This document shows, piece by piece, positions 8,476-16,732 of a stretch of DNA of 63,140 nt. The notes under the pieces were generated by a model. That model saw only the letters and a list, made by a program, of their open reading frames with translations, made no database searches and had not been told where the DNA came from. The DNA is taken from assembly GCA_944323735.1 (NCBI GenBank), contig CALUTO010000012.1, positions 1-63,140 of the forward strand, given 5' to 3'. Numbering within the stretch: the first letter of the stretch is position 1; each line of letters begins with the position of its first letter. This stretch comes from Candidatus Gastranaerophilales bacterium (GTDB lineage: Bacteria > Cyanobacteriota > Vampirovibrionia > Gastranaerophilales > Gastranaerophilaceae). A program made the position numbers and the translations under genes.

Positions 8476-10275
8476 TTATTTTGTCAAATTTTCAGTTCCG
8501 GGGAATTTGTTCTGTCCTGTTCTCAGTTTTGTAATGAGGTATTGAACTTTCGGAATAATAGTAGAGAGGAACAGTGCGGATACACTCATTGCAATACCCA
8601 TATAAATGCCGTTTCGTCCGAGATTCCGCTTGTTTGCTTTCAGCATGGTGCTCCAGTTTACTTCACCGTTTTCGGCCATAGCGGCTATCGATTTAGTATA
8701 ATTAAACATATTTTTCCGCTCTGTTTCTATGGATTTTTGTGAAATGTACTGGTATTTGTCGGTCAATCTGTTCGGATGTCCTTTAGACAGCAAGTTGTCA
8801 GATGTCTTGAATATATCATTCAGAGCTGTTTTCATAAAGTCCGGGTTCCGTATAATTCCGCCTTTGAAGATGTCTTCGGTCTGCGAGGCAGTTATTACTC
8901 TGTGATTTGTAATCTGTTTTGTGTTGGGGTCTTGCTTTACTATTTCCGGCTGTAGCTGTGACATTTTTTCGCCGAGTTCGATAATTTTTTGAGCTTTTTC
9001 TTTATCTGCTATGTTTTCGTTAATTATATTTTTAAATTTATCTAAATCAATAACTCCTGTTTCCGGTTCAGGTAACAATCCCAGTTTCTTAGCCAATTTT
9101 TCGGATTTGATGTTAAAAATACCGAAGAGTTTCTTTTGCGCTGCAGCAGGTTTTGGCGGGAATAACTTTTCAAAAAGTGCTTTTTCTTCAGTAGATAGTT
9201 CTGCTTTGCCGAGTGCAAATTTTTCAAACTCTTCTGCACTCATTGAAGTTTTTCCTGCTTCTTTCATTTTTTGGAGTATGTGATTGTGTATTTGCGCCGA
9301 GGTGTTCGGATTGAGAACAGTGTTGTTTCCTTTATATTTGTCATGCCGGTTAAATTTATTAAACAGCCAGTCAGTGCTGAAGCAGTAGAATATAATTGAG
9401 ACAAGATCCCTGAAGAGAATTTCTATGCGTTCGTCTTTGTTTCTTGCGTTAATAGTTCTTCCGCTGACTGTTCCGACATCCGTGCCGAGAAGTTTATATA
9501 TTGCATTTTCGTCAAATTTCTGGATAATCTGGGTTAGTGCAGCTGCAGAAATACCAAAAGCCGGAGCCTTTTTATTTTCTTTTGTTTTAAATTCGTTTAC
9601 GGAATCAATTGATACATTTAGTGCTTTCATTGCCTGTGTTTTTTTTGAAACACTGTTTGTTATGATAATCGGTTTTGCGGGTTTAAGAATGTCTGTTTTT
9701 ATATTTTGTCCGGCTTTTTCTGTCTGTGAATTTTGCAGGCTGGTATTTTGGGGTTGATTTTGATTTTGTTCTTTATTTGATTTACGGTTAAATATGTATT
9801 TTGTTATGCCTTGATTTACTTTAGGCACAACTATACCAATAAATGCACATGCTGCAATCAAGCTGAGAATAACTTTCCCGAAATAGAAACTTGCAAGTCG
9901 TTTTTCTCCGAAGTACCTGTTTCCCAAGTTGTCAAGTACAAAGTTTTTAAACGGTTGCCTTACATTATCTTTTCCGACATCTATAGCTGTTTTTGGTATG
10001 TTCATAAACTTTTGTCCGATTATCTGGATAAGTTTACCGAACAAGCTGGCTCCGAAAAGCCAGAAAATAGCAGCAAGTGATTCTTCTGTAACACGTTCTC
10101 TAGCTTCAACAAAACCGTCTCTTTTGTAAGCCTGATAAGTTCTGCCAAGCGTTACGGTAGACTCTAAAAGCACAACAGGAAGAATAACGCCGGGTTTTCT
10201 TAAACTCGTAATAAAGTTTCTCGACTTTGAAAGGTTGGCTGTATATTTTGATATGTCATTAATATTTATATTCAA
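8476..10275 (-). CDS. Large multi-pass protein of the island membrane family
   Basis: A 599-residue protein. The N-terminal block (about 25-75) has PVVLLESTVTLGRTYQAYKR and an amphipathic helix. A helix near 130-150 ends in IGIVVPKVNQGITKYIF. A long soluble middle (about 160-540) includes a Gln/Asn-rich linker. A final membrane helix (about 560-580) ends in STIIPKVQYLITKL. The repeated pattern 'hydrophobic helix, Pro-Lys, polar, Ile-Thr-Lys' occurs twice, and weakly in the proteins at 3049 and 3673. It is separated from yidC by a 265-bp divergent promoter region. Function unknown. Confidence 0.7.
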   Translation of the reverse strand: MNININDISKYTANLSKSRNFITSLRKPGVILPVVLLESTVTLGRTYQAYKRDGFVEARERVTEESLAAIFWLFGASLFGKLIQIIGQKFMNIPKTAIDVGKDNVRQPFKNFVLDNLGNRYFGEKRLASFYFGKVILSLIAACAFIGIVVPKVNQGITKYIFNRKSNKEQNQNQPQNTSLQNSQTEKAGQNIKTDILKPAKPIIITNSVSKKTQAMKALNVSIDSVNEFKTKENKKAPAFGISAAALTQIIQKFDENAIYKLLGTDVGTVSGRTINARNKDERIEILFRDLVSIIFYCFSTDWLFNKFNRHDKYKGNNTVLNPNTSAQIHNHILQKMKEAGKTSMSAEEFEKFALGKAELSTEEKALFEKLFPPKPAAAQKKLFGIFNIKSEKLAKKLGLLPEPETGVIDLDKFKNIINENIADKEKAQKIIELGEKMSQLQPEIVKQDPNTKQITNHRVITASQTEDIFKGGIIRNPDFMKTALNDIFKTSDNLLSKGHPNRLTDKYQYISQKSIETERKNMFNYTKSIAAMAENGEVNWSTMLKANKRNLGRNGIYMGIAMSVSALFLSTIIPKVQYLITKLRTGQNKFPGTENLTK

Positions 10276-10540
10276 AATGCTATCTCGTTATTTTTTGTTT
10301 CTGACAGAAACGTGTTTATCGACTCTGGTGTTTTGAAAAATTTCTGACAAAATTATAAGTAACCTCAAAATTATTTTTGCATAAAAAAAGCATGATCATC
10401 AGTTATATTGTTACACTTATTTACATAATTTAGTAATTCTTTTGGTTTACAATATGAGTGTTGAAACATGAAACAGGTTTGCGTGAATGCAGGAAAGATT
10501 TCAAACATGCGCAGACGACGGACATAAGGAGAGGTAAAAG

Positions 10541-11653
10541 GTGGATTTAATTACATTAACAATAAACTTTTTGAAAATGTTAAGCAATATATTCGGAAGT
10601 TACGGATTGGGGATTATTGCTTTGACTGTCATAATAAGACTTGCTATGTGGCCGTTGAATGTGTCACAGCAGCGTTCTATGAAAACGATGCAGATGCTTC
10701 AGCCTAAAATGAAGGCTATACAGGACAGGTACAAAAATGACCCGACAACAATGCAGCGTAAAATGATGGAGTTCTACAAGGAGCATAAGTTTAACCCGAT
10801 GGCCGGGTGTTTGCCGCTGCTTATTCAAATGCCTGTTTTTATTCTGCTCTATTCATCTTTAATGAGTCCGCAGTTTATTTCGCTTGCCGGTCATTCAAAC
10901 TTTTTATTCATAAACAGATTAGATGCTACATTGAGAGGAAATGCCGGTATTTCACAGGACGGCAGCTTTAGTGTTACAAAAAATGACACATTTATGCTGA
11001 ATAAAAATATAAAAGTGTATGCCGGCGATGAAGTTCTTCAGGGTGCCAAACTTTCAAATCCGAAAAAAGCTTTAAAAATACAGGGTAATATTATTCCCGG
11101 ACAGCCCGTTGATTTCAAAATCAGTCTGGATGAGCTGGATTTGAAATTCAGCCAGCTGGAGAAAGTAACAAAAGCAGAAGTTACAATAACAGACAATAAT
11201 ACAAGAGAAGTGGAAAATGTTACTTTCACAAGGCAGGGCTCTATCCTCGCTGCATCTGTTCCTTCTATAGCAGCAAAATCATCATTTAATATAGATGTTC
11301 TTATACTTGTTGTATTATTTGGCGCAACAATGTTCCTCACTCAAAAAATCATGATGGCTGCTAACAAGAATGTGCAGGTTGACCCTGCGCAGGAGGCTAT
11401 GCAGAAAACTTTAGGTACAATGATGCCTGTTATGCTTACGGCTACATTTCTGTTTATACCTATTCCTGCAGGTGTCCTTCTGTATTTGATAGCAAGTAAC
11501 ATTATTCAGGTTGCCCAGACACTTGTTATCAATAAGCAGCTCGATGTTGAAGAAGCAAAAAAGAAGGCAATGAAGCTTCAGGATGTTGAGCTTTCAAATA
11601 CGAAAAAAGTTGAAGCAAAAGAAGTAAAGAATGTTGATAAGGCTGATAAATAA
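10541..11653 (+). CDS. yidC: YidC/Oxa1 membrane protein insertase
   Basis: Inserts and folds inner-membrane proteins, with or without Sec. The GTG start follows AAGGAGAGG. The conserved intramembrane Arg is in TVIIRLAMWPLN (core helix 1). Cytoplasmic KMKAIQDRYKNDP and the Pro-rich helix FNPMAGCLPLLIQMPVF follow. The last three helices run from about 249 to 340. Between core helices 2 and 3 lies an insertion of about 125 residues (about 120-247) with beta-strand character, on the external side; short bacterial YidCs have only a brief loop there. It is not next to rpmH-rnpA as in many bacteria; those genes lie 8 kb away. Confidence 0.92.
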   Translation: MDLITLTINFLKMLSNIFGSYGLGIIALTVIIRLAMWPLNVSQQRSMKTMQMLQPKMKAIQDRYKNDPTTMQRKMMEFYKEHKFNPMAGCLPLLIQMPVFILLYSSLMSPQFISLAGHSNFLFINRLDATLRGNAGISQDGSFSVTKNDTFMLNKNIKVYAGDEVLQGAKLSNPKKALKIQGNIIPGQPVDFKISLDELDLKFSQLEKVTKAEVTITDNNTREVENVTFTRQGSILAASVPSIAAKSSFNIDVLILVVLFGATMFLTQKIMMAANKNVQVDPAQEAMQKTLGTMMPVMLTATFLFIPIPAGVLLYLIASNIIQVAQTLVINKQLDVEEAKKKAMKLQDVELSNTKKVEAKEVKNVDKADK

Positions 11654-11693
11654 CCTTTGTTGTTCATAAATGCCAGTAAATACTTAAGAAAAC

Positions 11694-11724
11694 AAAAAAG
11701 CCGCCAAGTTAATGGCGGCTTTTT
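11694..11724. terminator. Bidirectional terminator between yidC and the HU gene
   Basis: The perfect stem GCCGCCA (11700-11706) pairs with TGGCGGC (11713-11719). An A-tract lies before it and a T-tract after it, so it can serve both convergent genes. Confidence 0.9.
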
Positions 11725-11741
11725 ATAGTTTTGTTTAAAAA

Positions 11742-12035
11742 CTACTTTTTAGCGCAAGATTTGCAATTAACAGCTTCTTTGAATTTTTTACCGGCAGAAA
11801 ATGCTGGAACAGTTTTTGCAGCAATTTTAATTTCTTTACCTGTCTGAGGGTTACGTCCGGTTCTTGCTGCTCTTTTTCTTGCTTCAAAAGTACCAAAACC
11901 TACTAATGTAACTTTTTTGCCTTTAGCAACAGTTTTTTCAACTGTTTCCATCCAGGCATTAATTACATCAGCAGCTTCTTTTTGTGTAACTTTAGCTTTT
12001 TTTGCAACTTCTTGTACTAATTCTTCTTTGTTCAT
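11742..12035 (-). CDS. hup: HU-family DNA-binding protein
   Basis: A 97-residue histone-like protein. The N-terminal helical dimerisation part is MNKEELVQEVAKKAKVTQKE. The core GFGTFEARKRAARTGRNPQT carries the DNA-bending arm signature with RNPQTG. It compacts and bends DNA in the nucleoid. The extra C-terminal tail NCKSCAKK has two cysteines, unusual for HU, and could bind metal or form a disulfide. It ends at the shared terminator with yidC. Confidence 0.95.
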   Translation of the reverse strand: MNKEELVQEVAKKAKVTQKEAADVINAWMETVEKTVAKGKKVTLVGFGTFEARKRAARTGRNPQTGKEIKIAAKTVPAFSAGKKFKEAVNCKSCAKK

Positions 12036-12230
12036 AGTATTTAAACCCCTTCTCTATTGTACATTTCTTATTATATTTGATTTTTAAATTATGGCAAGTA
12101 CTTTTTTTCCTCTATTTGTTGGTTTTTTAGTTTTATTTTTTTACTATACCTTTACTTTAGCTTAAAATACACATAAAATGGTTATTGTAGAAAACCCGAA
12201 AGTATTAAAACTATAAAGAAAGAGAGCAGC

Positions 12231-12860
12231 ATGACCAAAAAAGGATTTTCAATTGCGGAAGCGTTAATGGTGCTTTTAATTATGTCGATTATAGTTGCTG
12301 TTTCTATTCCTGTTATAACAAAAAAATCCAGAGTAAAGCCGGTAAAAACAGAAGCAGGACTCTGGAAAGACTATAAATATCAATTTTTAATGCCGGTTGA
12401 CAGACGGGATATCGCTCTCGGGGATGAAAAAAGGGATAAGGGTATCAGAATAACCGGCAAACTTTCACTGAAAGATTTGTCAGGAGTTGAAATCGGCTGG
12501 ATAAAAGACAGCGGAACTGTTTCTATTCCTGCACTGGAGATAAAAGAGCGGCTGGCCATAACAAACAGTGAAGGCGAAGAAGTTGCTTGGATAGATGACA
12601 AAGGAAAAAGTTCTTTCGGGGAAATACCACCCGGTATGATGATGACATTTGTCGGCAGAAATAAATGTCCTGACGGATGGAGGTTATCTGACGGAGGTTT
12701 TGTGAATACGCAGTACGGTGCTGAGATGACTCCCGATTTTACGTCTCTTCTTTCTCAAATTTCAGAGGCTCAGGGGGAATCTCCTAATTTATCCATGTGT
12801 GTAAAATGTTCTCCGGAGCAGGATTGCAGGTATAATTTTGGTAAAGAAAGAAGGTATTGA
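12231..12860 (+). CDS. Type IV prepilin-like protein with tail-collar-like C-terminus
   Basis: A short basic leader MTKKG is followed by FSIAEALMVLLIMSII, with Glu at +5, which is the prepilin peptidase and pilin-helix signature. The soluble part (about 35-209) contains PGMMMTFVGRNKCPDGWRLS. This resembles the phage tail-collar/microcystin-dependent-protein motif (CPxGWxxxDG). Cysteines near the C-terminus may form disulfides. It is probably a minor pseudopilin or surface-fibre tip, by inference. The dCMP deaminase gene follows after two bases. Confidence 0.75.
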   Translation: MTKKGFSIAEALMVLLIMSIIVAVSIPVITKKSRVKPVKTEAGLWKDYKYQFLMPVDRRDIALGDEKRDKGIRITGKLSLKDLSGVEIGWIKDSGTVSIPALEIKERLAITNSEGEEVAWIDDKGKSSFGEIPPGMMMTFVGRNKCPDGWRLSDGGFVNTQYGAEMTPDFTSLLSQISEAQGESPNLSMCVKCSPEQDCRYNFGKERRY

Positions 12861-12862
12861 TT

Positions 12863-13336
12863 ATGATTAAACCATGGCATGAGTATTTTCTTGAAATTGC
12901 AAAAACATGTTCGACCCGTTCAAACTGTTTCAGAGCTAAGGTTGGGGCTGTTATAGTCGGTGAAGATAAAAAAATTAAAGCAACAGGATATAATGGCACA
13001 CCTTCAAAAGTTATTTCGTGTTATGAACTTGGAAAATGCTACAGAATAGAAAATAATATTCCCTCCGGTACCCGTTATGAAACATGCCGCAGTATACACG
13101 CAGAACAAAATGCTATCATTCAGGCAGGACAGGACAGATGTAAAGATGCCACTATGTATATCTGGGGGCATGAATTTATTTGTATTTTGTGTAAGAGGTT
13201 TATTGTTCAGGCCGGCATAAAAGAGGTTTATCTTCAAAAAGATGAAAAATCCCCGATGAAGCATATTCTCGTAGAAACAATAAGAGAAGAACTCAGTAAC
13301 CAGATAGAGCCGTTAACGAACACTATTATAAAGTAG
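12863..13336 (+). CDS. comEB: dCMP deaminase (ComEB-type)
   Basis: Zinc-dependent deamination of dCMP to dUMP, feeding dTMP synthesis. The His-Ala-Glu zinc/proton-shuttle motif is in SIHAEQNAI. The usual PCxxC is FICILCKRF here: both cysteines are kept but Pro is replaced by Ile. An N-terminal CSTRSNCFRAKVGAVIV is typical. The ATG at 12863 is preferred over the TTG at 12857, with AGAAGG nine bases upstream. It overlaps or abuts the prepilin gene, so the two are likely cotranscribed. Confidence 0.88.
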   Translation: MIKPWHEYFLEIAKTCSTRSNCFRAKVGAVIVGEDKKIKATGYNGTPSKVISCYELGKCYRIENNIPSGTRYETCRSIHAEQNAIIQAGQDRCKDATMYIWGHEFICILCKRFIVQAGIKEVYLQKDEKSPMKHILVETIREELSNQIEPLTNTIIK

Positions 13337-13373
13337 GATATTTGCCCTGCTTTATAATAAAGATGTTGCGAGA

Positions 13374-14726
13374 TTATTCATCTATATATACGGTATAAAA
13401 CCGGTATGCTTTTAGAGTTTTTGAAAAATAATCCGGTGAAAGACCTGCTTTTTGCTTTAGTGAATTTAAAAAATCTTTTTTATCCGGAAGCTGTACCCAC
13501 ACCGATGGCAGGTAAACTGCACTGTGTCCGTTGTCCTGTATGATAATACCGTCTTTGTAGGGAACAATTTTTGAGAGCAAATCTTCTTCATCGCTAAATT
13601 CCAGAGGTTGAGGCTCTGAAAGAAGTGAAACCGCTATTTTAATATGTTCAAACTCTTCTTCTGTTATTGCAGTGAAACGAGTGTCTGCAAATGCAGATTT
13701 GTATGCATTTTGTGCGAGGTCATTTAAAAGCGGTTTATGGGCAAAAATAGAGCCGATGCAGCCCCTGAGCCGTTCATTTATGGTTATTGTAACGAAACAG
13801 GCTCCTGATTCGTAAAAAACCTGTGGATATAGTTTTTCTTCAACATCCAGCGAGTTTCCTGTTTTTATTCCGGCAAGTATGCTTTCTTTGCAAATAGAAA
13901 TAACCATATCCGGGAACTGGTTTTTTATAAAATTTGATTTTGACTCTTCTGTAAGAATCCATGCTCCGTAACCTACAACTGTTTCGGTTGTTCCGGCTGT
14001 CTCTCCCGAATTTGTCAACGCTGTTCGTATCATAGAGAAATTATTTTTTGTGCAGAATTGAACGAGTCCTGTTATTCCCGTGCTGCCGCATGCCTGCAGA
14101 GGATGAAAATTGTTGATATTCTGCGTTTCTATCATCTCTGCCGTGTAATTATCTATTTTTTCTGCATCTTTAATTGAATAAAAATGGCTTAAATCACTTG
14201 ATATTACAAAAGAATTGCCGGTGTTTATCCAGTAGTCATCAATAAGCTTCGCTATTGTTTCTGTATCTGTTTTTCCGTAAAGAACTGGTACTATTTGTGC
14301 GTCAGGACTTATTTTTTTTAGGAATGGAAGTTCTACTTCAATTGAATGTTCTTTTTCAAACGCTTCATCAAAAAAATCAGCATTTTTACGCTCTGCGATT
14401 TCATATATTAATGCTTTGTTTACTTTTATATTTCCGCATGGTGTTTCAAAATAATCAAAAGATGGTACGGCCAGACCAGAAAAGTTTGTTGTGTGAGAAG
14501 GGGCAATGATGAAAAAATTTTTTGTGTTTGTGTCGATATACTGAAATGCGGTTGCGGCTGTTTTTGCGCTGTACATATAACCGGCATGGGGTACGATAAT
14601 TGCACGTGTTTTTATTCTATAGTCTTTAACGGACTGCTTCAGCAGATTTTCAAGCAGACTGTCAAGTTTTTCTCTGTCACAGGGGTAAAATTTGCCTGCA
14701 AATGCTGCTGTCTTTACCGTATCCAT
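13374..14726 (-). CDS. AmmeMemoRadiSam B-A fusion (MEMO1 domain plus AMMECR1 domain)
   Basis: The N-terminal 260 residues are a MEMO1/class III extradiol-dioxygenase-like domain. Its metal-type histidines are in VPHAGYMYS, APSHTTNFSG and SSDLSHFYS. Residues about 270-450 are an AMMECR1 domain with GACFVTITINERLRGCIG and TAFADTRF-like blocks. In many genomes these two are separate proteins beside a radical SAM protein, and no radical SAM partner is in this window. The biochemical role is not settled. It is convergent with comEB. Confidence 0.9.
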   Translation of the reverse strand: MDTVKTAAFAGKFYPCDREKLDSLLENLLKQSVKDYRIKTRAIIVPHAGYMYSAKTAATAFQYIDTNTKNFFIIAPSHTTNFSGLAVPSFDYFETPCGNIKVNKALIYEIAERKNADFFDEAFEKEHSIEVELPFLKKISPDAQIVPVLYGKTDTETIAKLIDDYWINTGNSFVISSDLSHFYSIKDAEKIDNYTAEMIETQNINNFHPLQACGSTGITGLVQFCTKNNFSMIRTALTNSGETAGTTETVVGYGAWILTEESKSNFIKNQFPDMVISICKESILAGIKTGNSLDVEEKLYPQVFYESGACFVTITINERLRGCIGSIFAHKPLLNDLAQNAYKSAFADTRFTAITEEEFEHIKIAVSLLSEPQPLEFSDEEDLLSKIVPYKDGIIIQDNGHSAVYLPSVWVQLPDKKDFLNSLKQKAGLSPDYFSKTLKAYRFYTVYIDE

Positions 14727-14815
14727 TATTGTTCCCCTTGTTTTTTTATTTGTACACGAATATTATAATATATATCAGGCTCGGGTGACATACTACAGAA
14801 GGGCAATTAGATTTT

Positions 14816-15421
14816 ATGATTAATGCAAAAATATCCGGAGATATAAATGATTTTTTAGCTGTGTATGATGATATGCTGCTCCAGTTTCCGCCATGCGAAT
14901 TGAAAACAAAAGAAAGATTTACAGAACTGTTTAAAACCGGGGTTTATAAGCTGTTTTTGTGCAGTTTCGGATATATGCTGATATTAGAAGAAAATATTAC
15001 AAATACAATATGGCTGGATTATTTTGCTGTATACAAAAAATTTCATTCTCAGGGAAAAGGCAGTGAGATGTTGCGTGCGATGATTCAGTTTTTTTCAAAA
15101 TACAGTGGATGTTATCTTGAGCTGGAATGTCCGGATGAAAAATTTCCCGATACATTAAGGAGGGTAAAATTTTATGAAAAATTTGGTGCTTATAATCTTG
15201 ACATGAATTATTTCTACCCTGCAAAAGATAAGCCTTTTCGTATGGAATTATTTTTTCTTCCTTTCGGAAGCAAAAAACCTGATAAAGATACAGTATTTTT
15301 ATCAGTAAAAAATGTTTTTAATACATTACATTCTGATGTGCCTAATCTTTGTGATTTTTTACATCAAATTTCATATCGAGCTCAATTTCCTCAAGAAGCA
15401 CAATTGCGTCAACAGCAATAG
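14816..15421 (+). CDS. GNAT-family acetyltransferase-like protein
   Basis: A 201-residue protein. The GNAT core is WLDYFAVYKKFHSQGKGSEM, in which QGKGSE matches the acetyl-CoA-binding Q/RxxGxG/A loop. It is followed by the strand LELECPDE and FYEKFGAYN, typical of the last helix. The substrate is unknown. Its last 80 bases run antisense through the 3' end of ispF, so the final 25 residues are encoded opposite a conserved gene. Confidence 0.75.
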   Translation: MINAKISGDINDFLAVYDDMLLQFPPCELKTKERFTELFKTGVYKLFLCSFGYMLILEENITNTIWLDYFAVYKKFHSQGKGSEMLRAMIQFFSKYSGCYLELECPDEKFPDTLRRVKFYEKFGAYNLDMNYFYPAKDKPFRMELFFLPFGSKKPDKDTVFLSVKNVFNTLHSDVPNLCDFLHQISYRAQFPQEAQLRQQQ

Positions 15422-15860
15422 CCCTGCCTTCACCGATTGGTCCCATTTGCTCCATTGTTTTTGCTTTTATTGAGACCTGATTCAGCTGAAGTTTTAAGAT
15501 ATCAGCAATACTGTATCTGATTTGTTCAATAAAAGGTGCAAGACGCGGCTGCTGGGCTTTTATTGTTGCATCTATGTTGTTAATTTTGTAGCCGGATTTA
15601 ACAACAAGGTAATTCGTATGTCTGAGCAGGTCTGTGCTATTGCAGCCGTAATATTGCGGGTCGTTATCAGGAAAATGCTGTCCGATGTCTCCAAGAGCCA
15701 GCGCACCCAGCATTGCATCTATAATAGCATGGCAGAGCGCATCTGCATCGGAATGTCCGAGTAGTCCTTTGCTGTGCTCTATTTTTACACCGCCTAAAAT
15801 CAAATCTCTTTCTTCCACCAGCTGGTGAATATCAAAACCCTGACCTATTCTATACTTCAT
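15342..15860 (-). CDS. ispF: 2-C-methyl-D-erythritol 2,4-cyclodiphosphate synthase
   Basis: Fifth step of the MEP isoprenoid pathway. Metal-binding residues are in GFDIHQL and GLLGHSDADAL, with DIGQHFPDNDP and KAKTMEQMGPIGEG nearby. At 172 residues it is slightly longer than usual, by a short C-terminal tail. Its ATG overlaps the stop of the HAD gene (ATGA), with GGAG upstream inside that gene, so translation is coupled. Confidence 0.95.
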   Translation of the reverse strand: MKYRIGQGFDIHQLVEERDLILGGVKIEHSKGLLGHSDADALCHAIIDAMLGALALGDIGQHFPDNDPQYYGCNSTDLLRHTNYLVVKSGYKINNIDATIKAQQPRLAPFIEQIRYSIADILKLQLNQVSIKAKTMEQMGPIGEGRAIAVDAIVLLEEIELDMKFDVKNHKD

Positions 15861-16663
15861 ATCGTCTCCTTGACAAATTTATTTACTGCTTTTACTACAC
15901 CATCGTTGTCTACTGTATCTGTTACATAATCAGCAATTTTTTTCAGTTCTTCTGTGCCGTTTCCCATTGCAACAGCAATACCTGCCGCCTTGAGCATTTC
16001 TATGTCATTATCCTGATCACCTACCGCCATAATTTCTTCTTTTTTTATGTTCCATAATTTTGCAAGATATCTGATGGCATTGCCTTTTGTTGCATCTTTG
16101 TTAGAAATCTCGCAAAAATGAGGTGTAGAACGGATTATATACAGGTCATCGGGATATTTATCTGAAAGCTCCTGCTGAATTTTTTTTATTTTTTCTGTAT
16201 CAGTGTCAATAGCTAAAATTTTGTTGATGTTTTCCAGCTTCATATCATCGAAACTTTCAATCACCTTGTATCTGACATTTCTTTCGTCAGTGTATCGTTT
16301 TATTGTTTCATTGTCATCCTCCACAACAAGCCCGTCATCAATATAAACATTACAGTGGATTTCGTGTTTTCTGAGTATTTCTATAATTTCTCTTGCCTGA
16401 TTTTCCGGAACATTTTTTTGCAGTAAAATTTTACCGTTCTTCCTGCATTCTTTTATATATCCGCCCTGATAGCAGATTACCGGTTCTTTTAATCCTATTT
16501 CTTCGGCTATCGGGAGGGTTGCACAGAACATTCTGCCTGTGGCGAGTACAACTTTTATTCCGTCTTTGACAAGACTTCTCAGTGTTTCAATCACAGCAGG
16601 TGATGCCGAAAAATTTTTCCGGTATATGGTTCCGTCAATATCCAGCACCAGCATTTTTATCAT
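15857..16663 (-). CDS. Cof-type HAD phosphatase
   Basis: A cytoplasmic sugar-phosphate-type phosphatase of the HAD IIB subfamily. Motif I is LVLDIDGTIYRKN, motif II VLATGRMF, and motifs III/IV GNAIRYLAKLW and MAVGDQDNDIEM. The frame is open upstream to 16708, but the ATG at 16663 puts motif I near the N-terminus as usual, and AGGA lies upstream. The physiological substrate is unknown. Upstream gene of the coupled HAD-ispF pair. Confidence 0.88.
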   Translation of the reverse strand: MIKMLVLDIDGTIYRKNFSASPAVIETLRSLVKDGIKVVLATGRMFCATLPIAEEIGLKEPVICYQGGYIKECRKNGKILLQKNVPENQAREIIEILRKHEIHCNVYIDDGLVVEDDNETIKRYTDERNVRYKVIESFDDMKLENINKILAIDTDTEKIKKIQQELSDKYPDDLYIIRSTPHFCEISNKDATKGNAIRYLAKLWNIKKEEIMAVGDQDNDIEMLKAAGIAVAMGNGTEELKKIADYVTDTVDNDGVVKAVNKFVKETI

Positions 16664-16732
16664 AGAATCCTGTCCTGTCAGTATATATCTGCCAGTTAAT
16701 TGTACCAATTTTTTTTAAGTTTGTATACTCTT

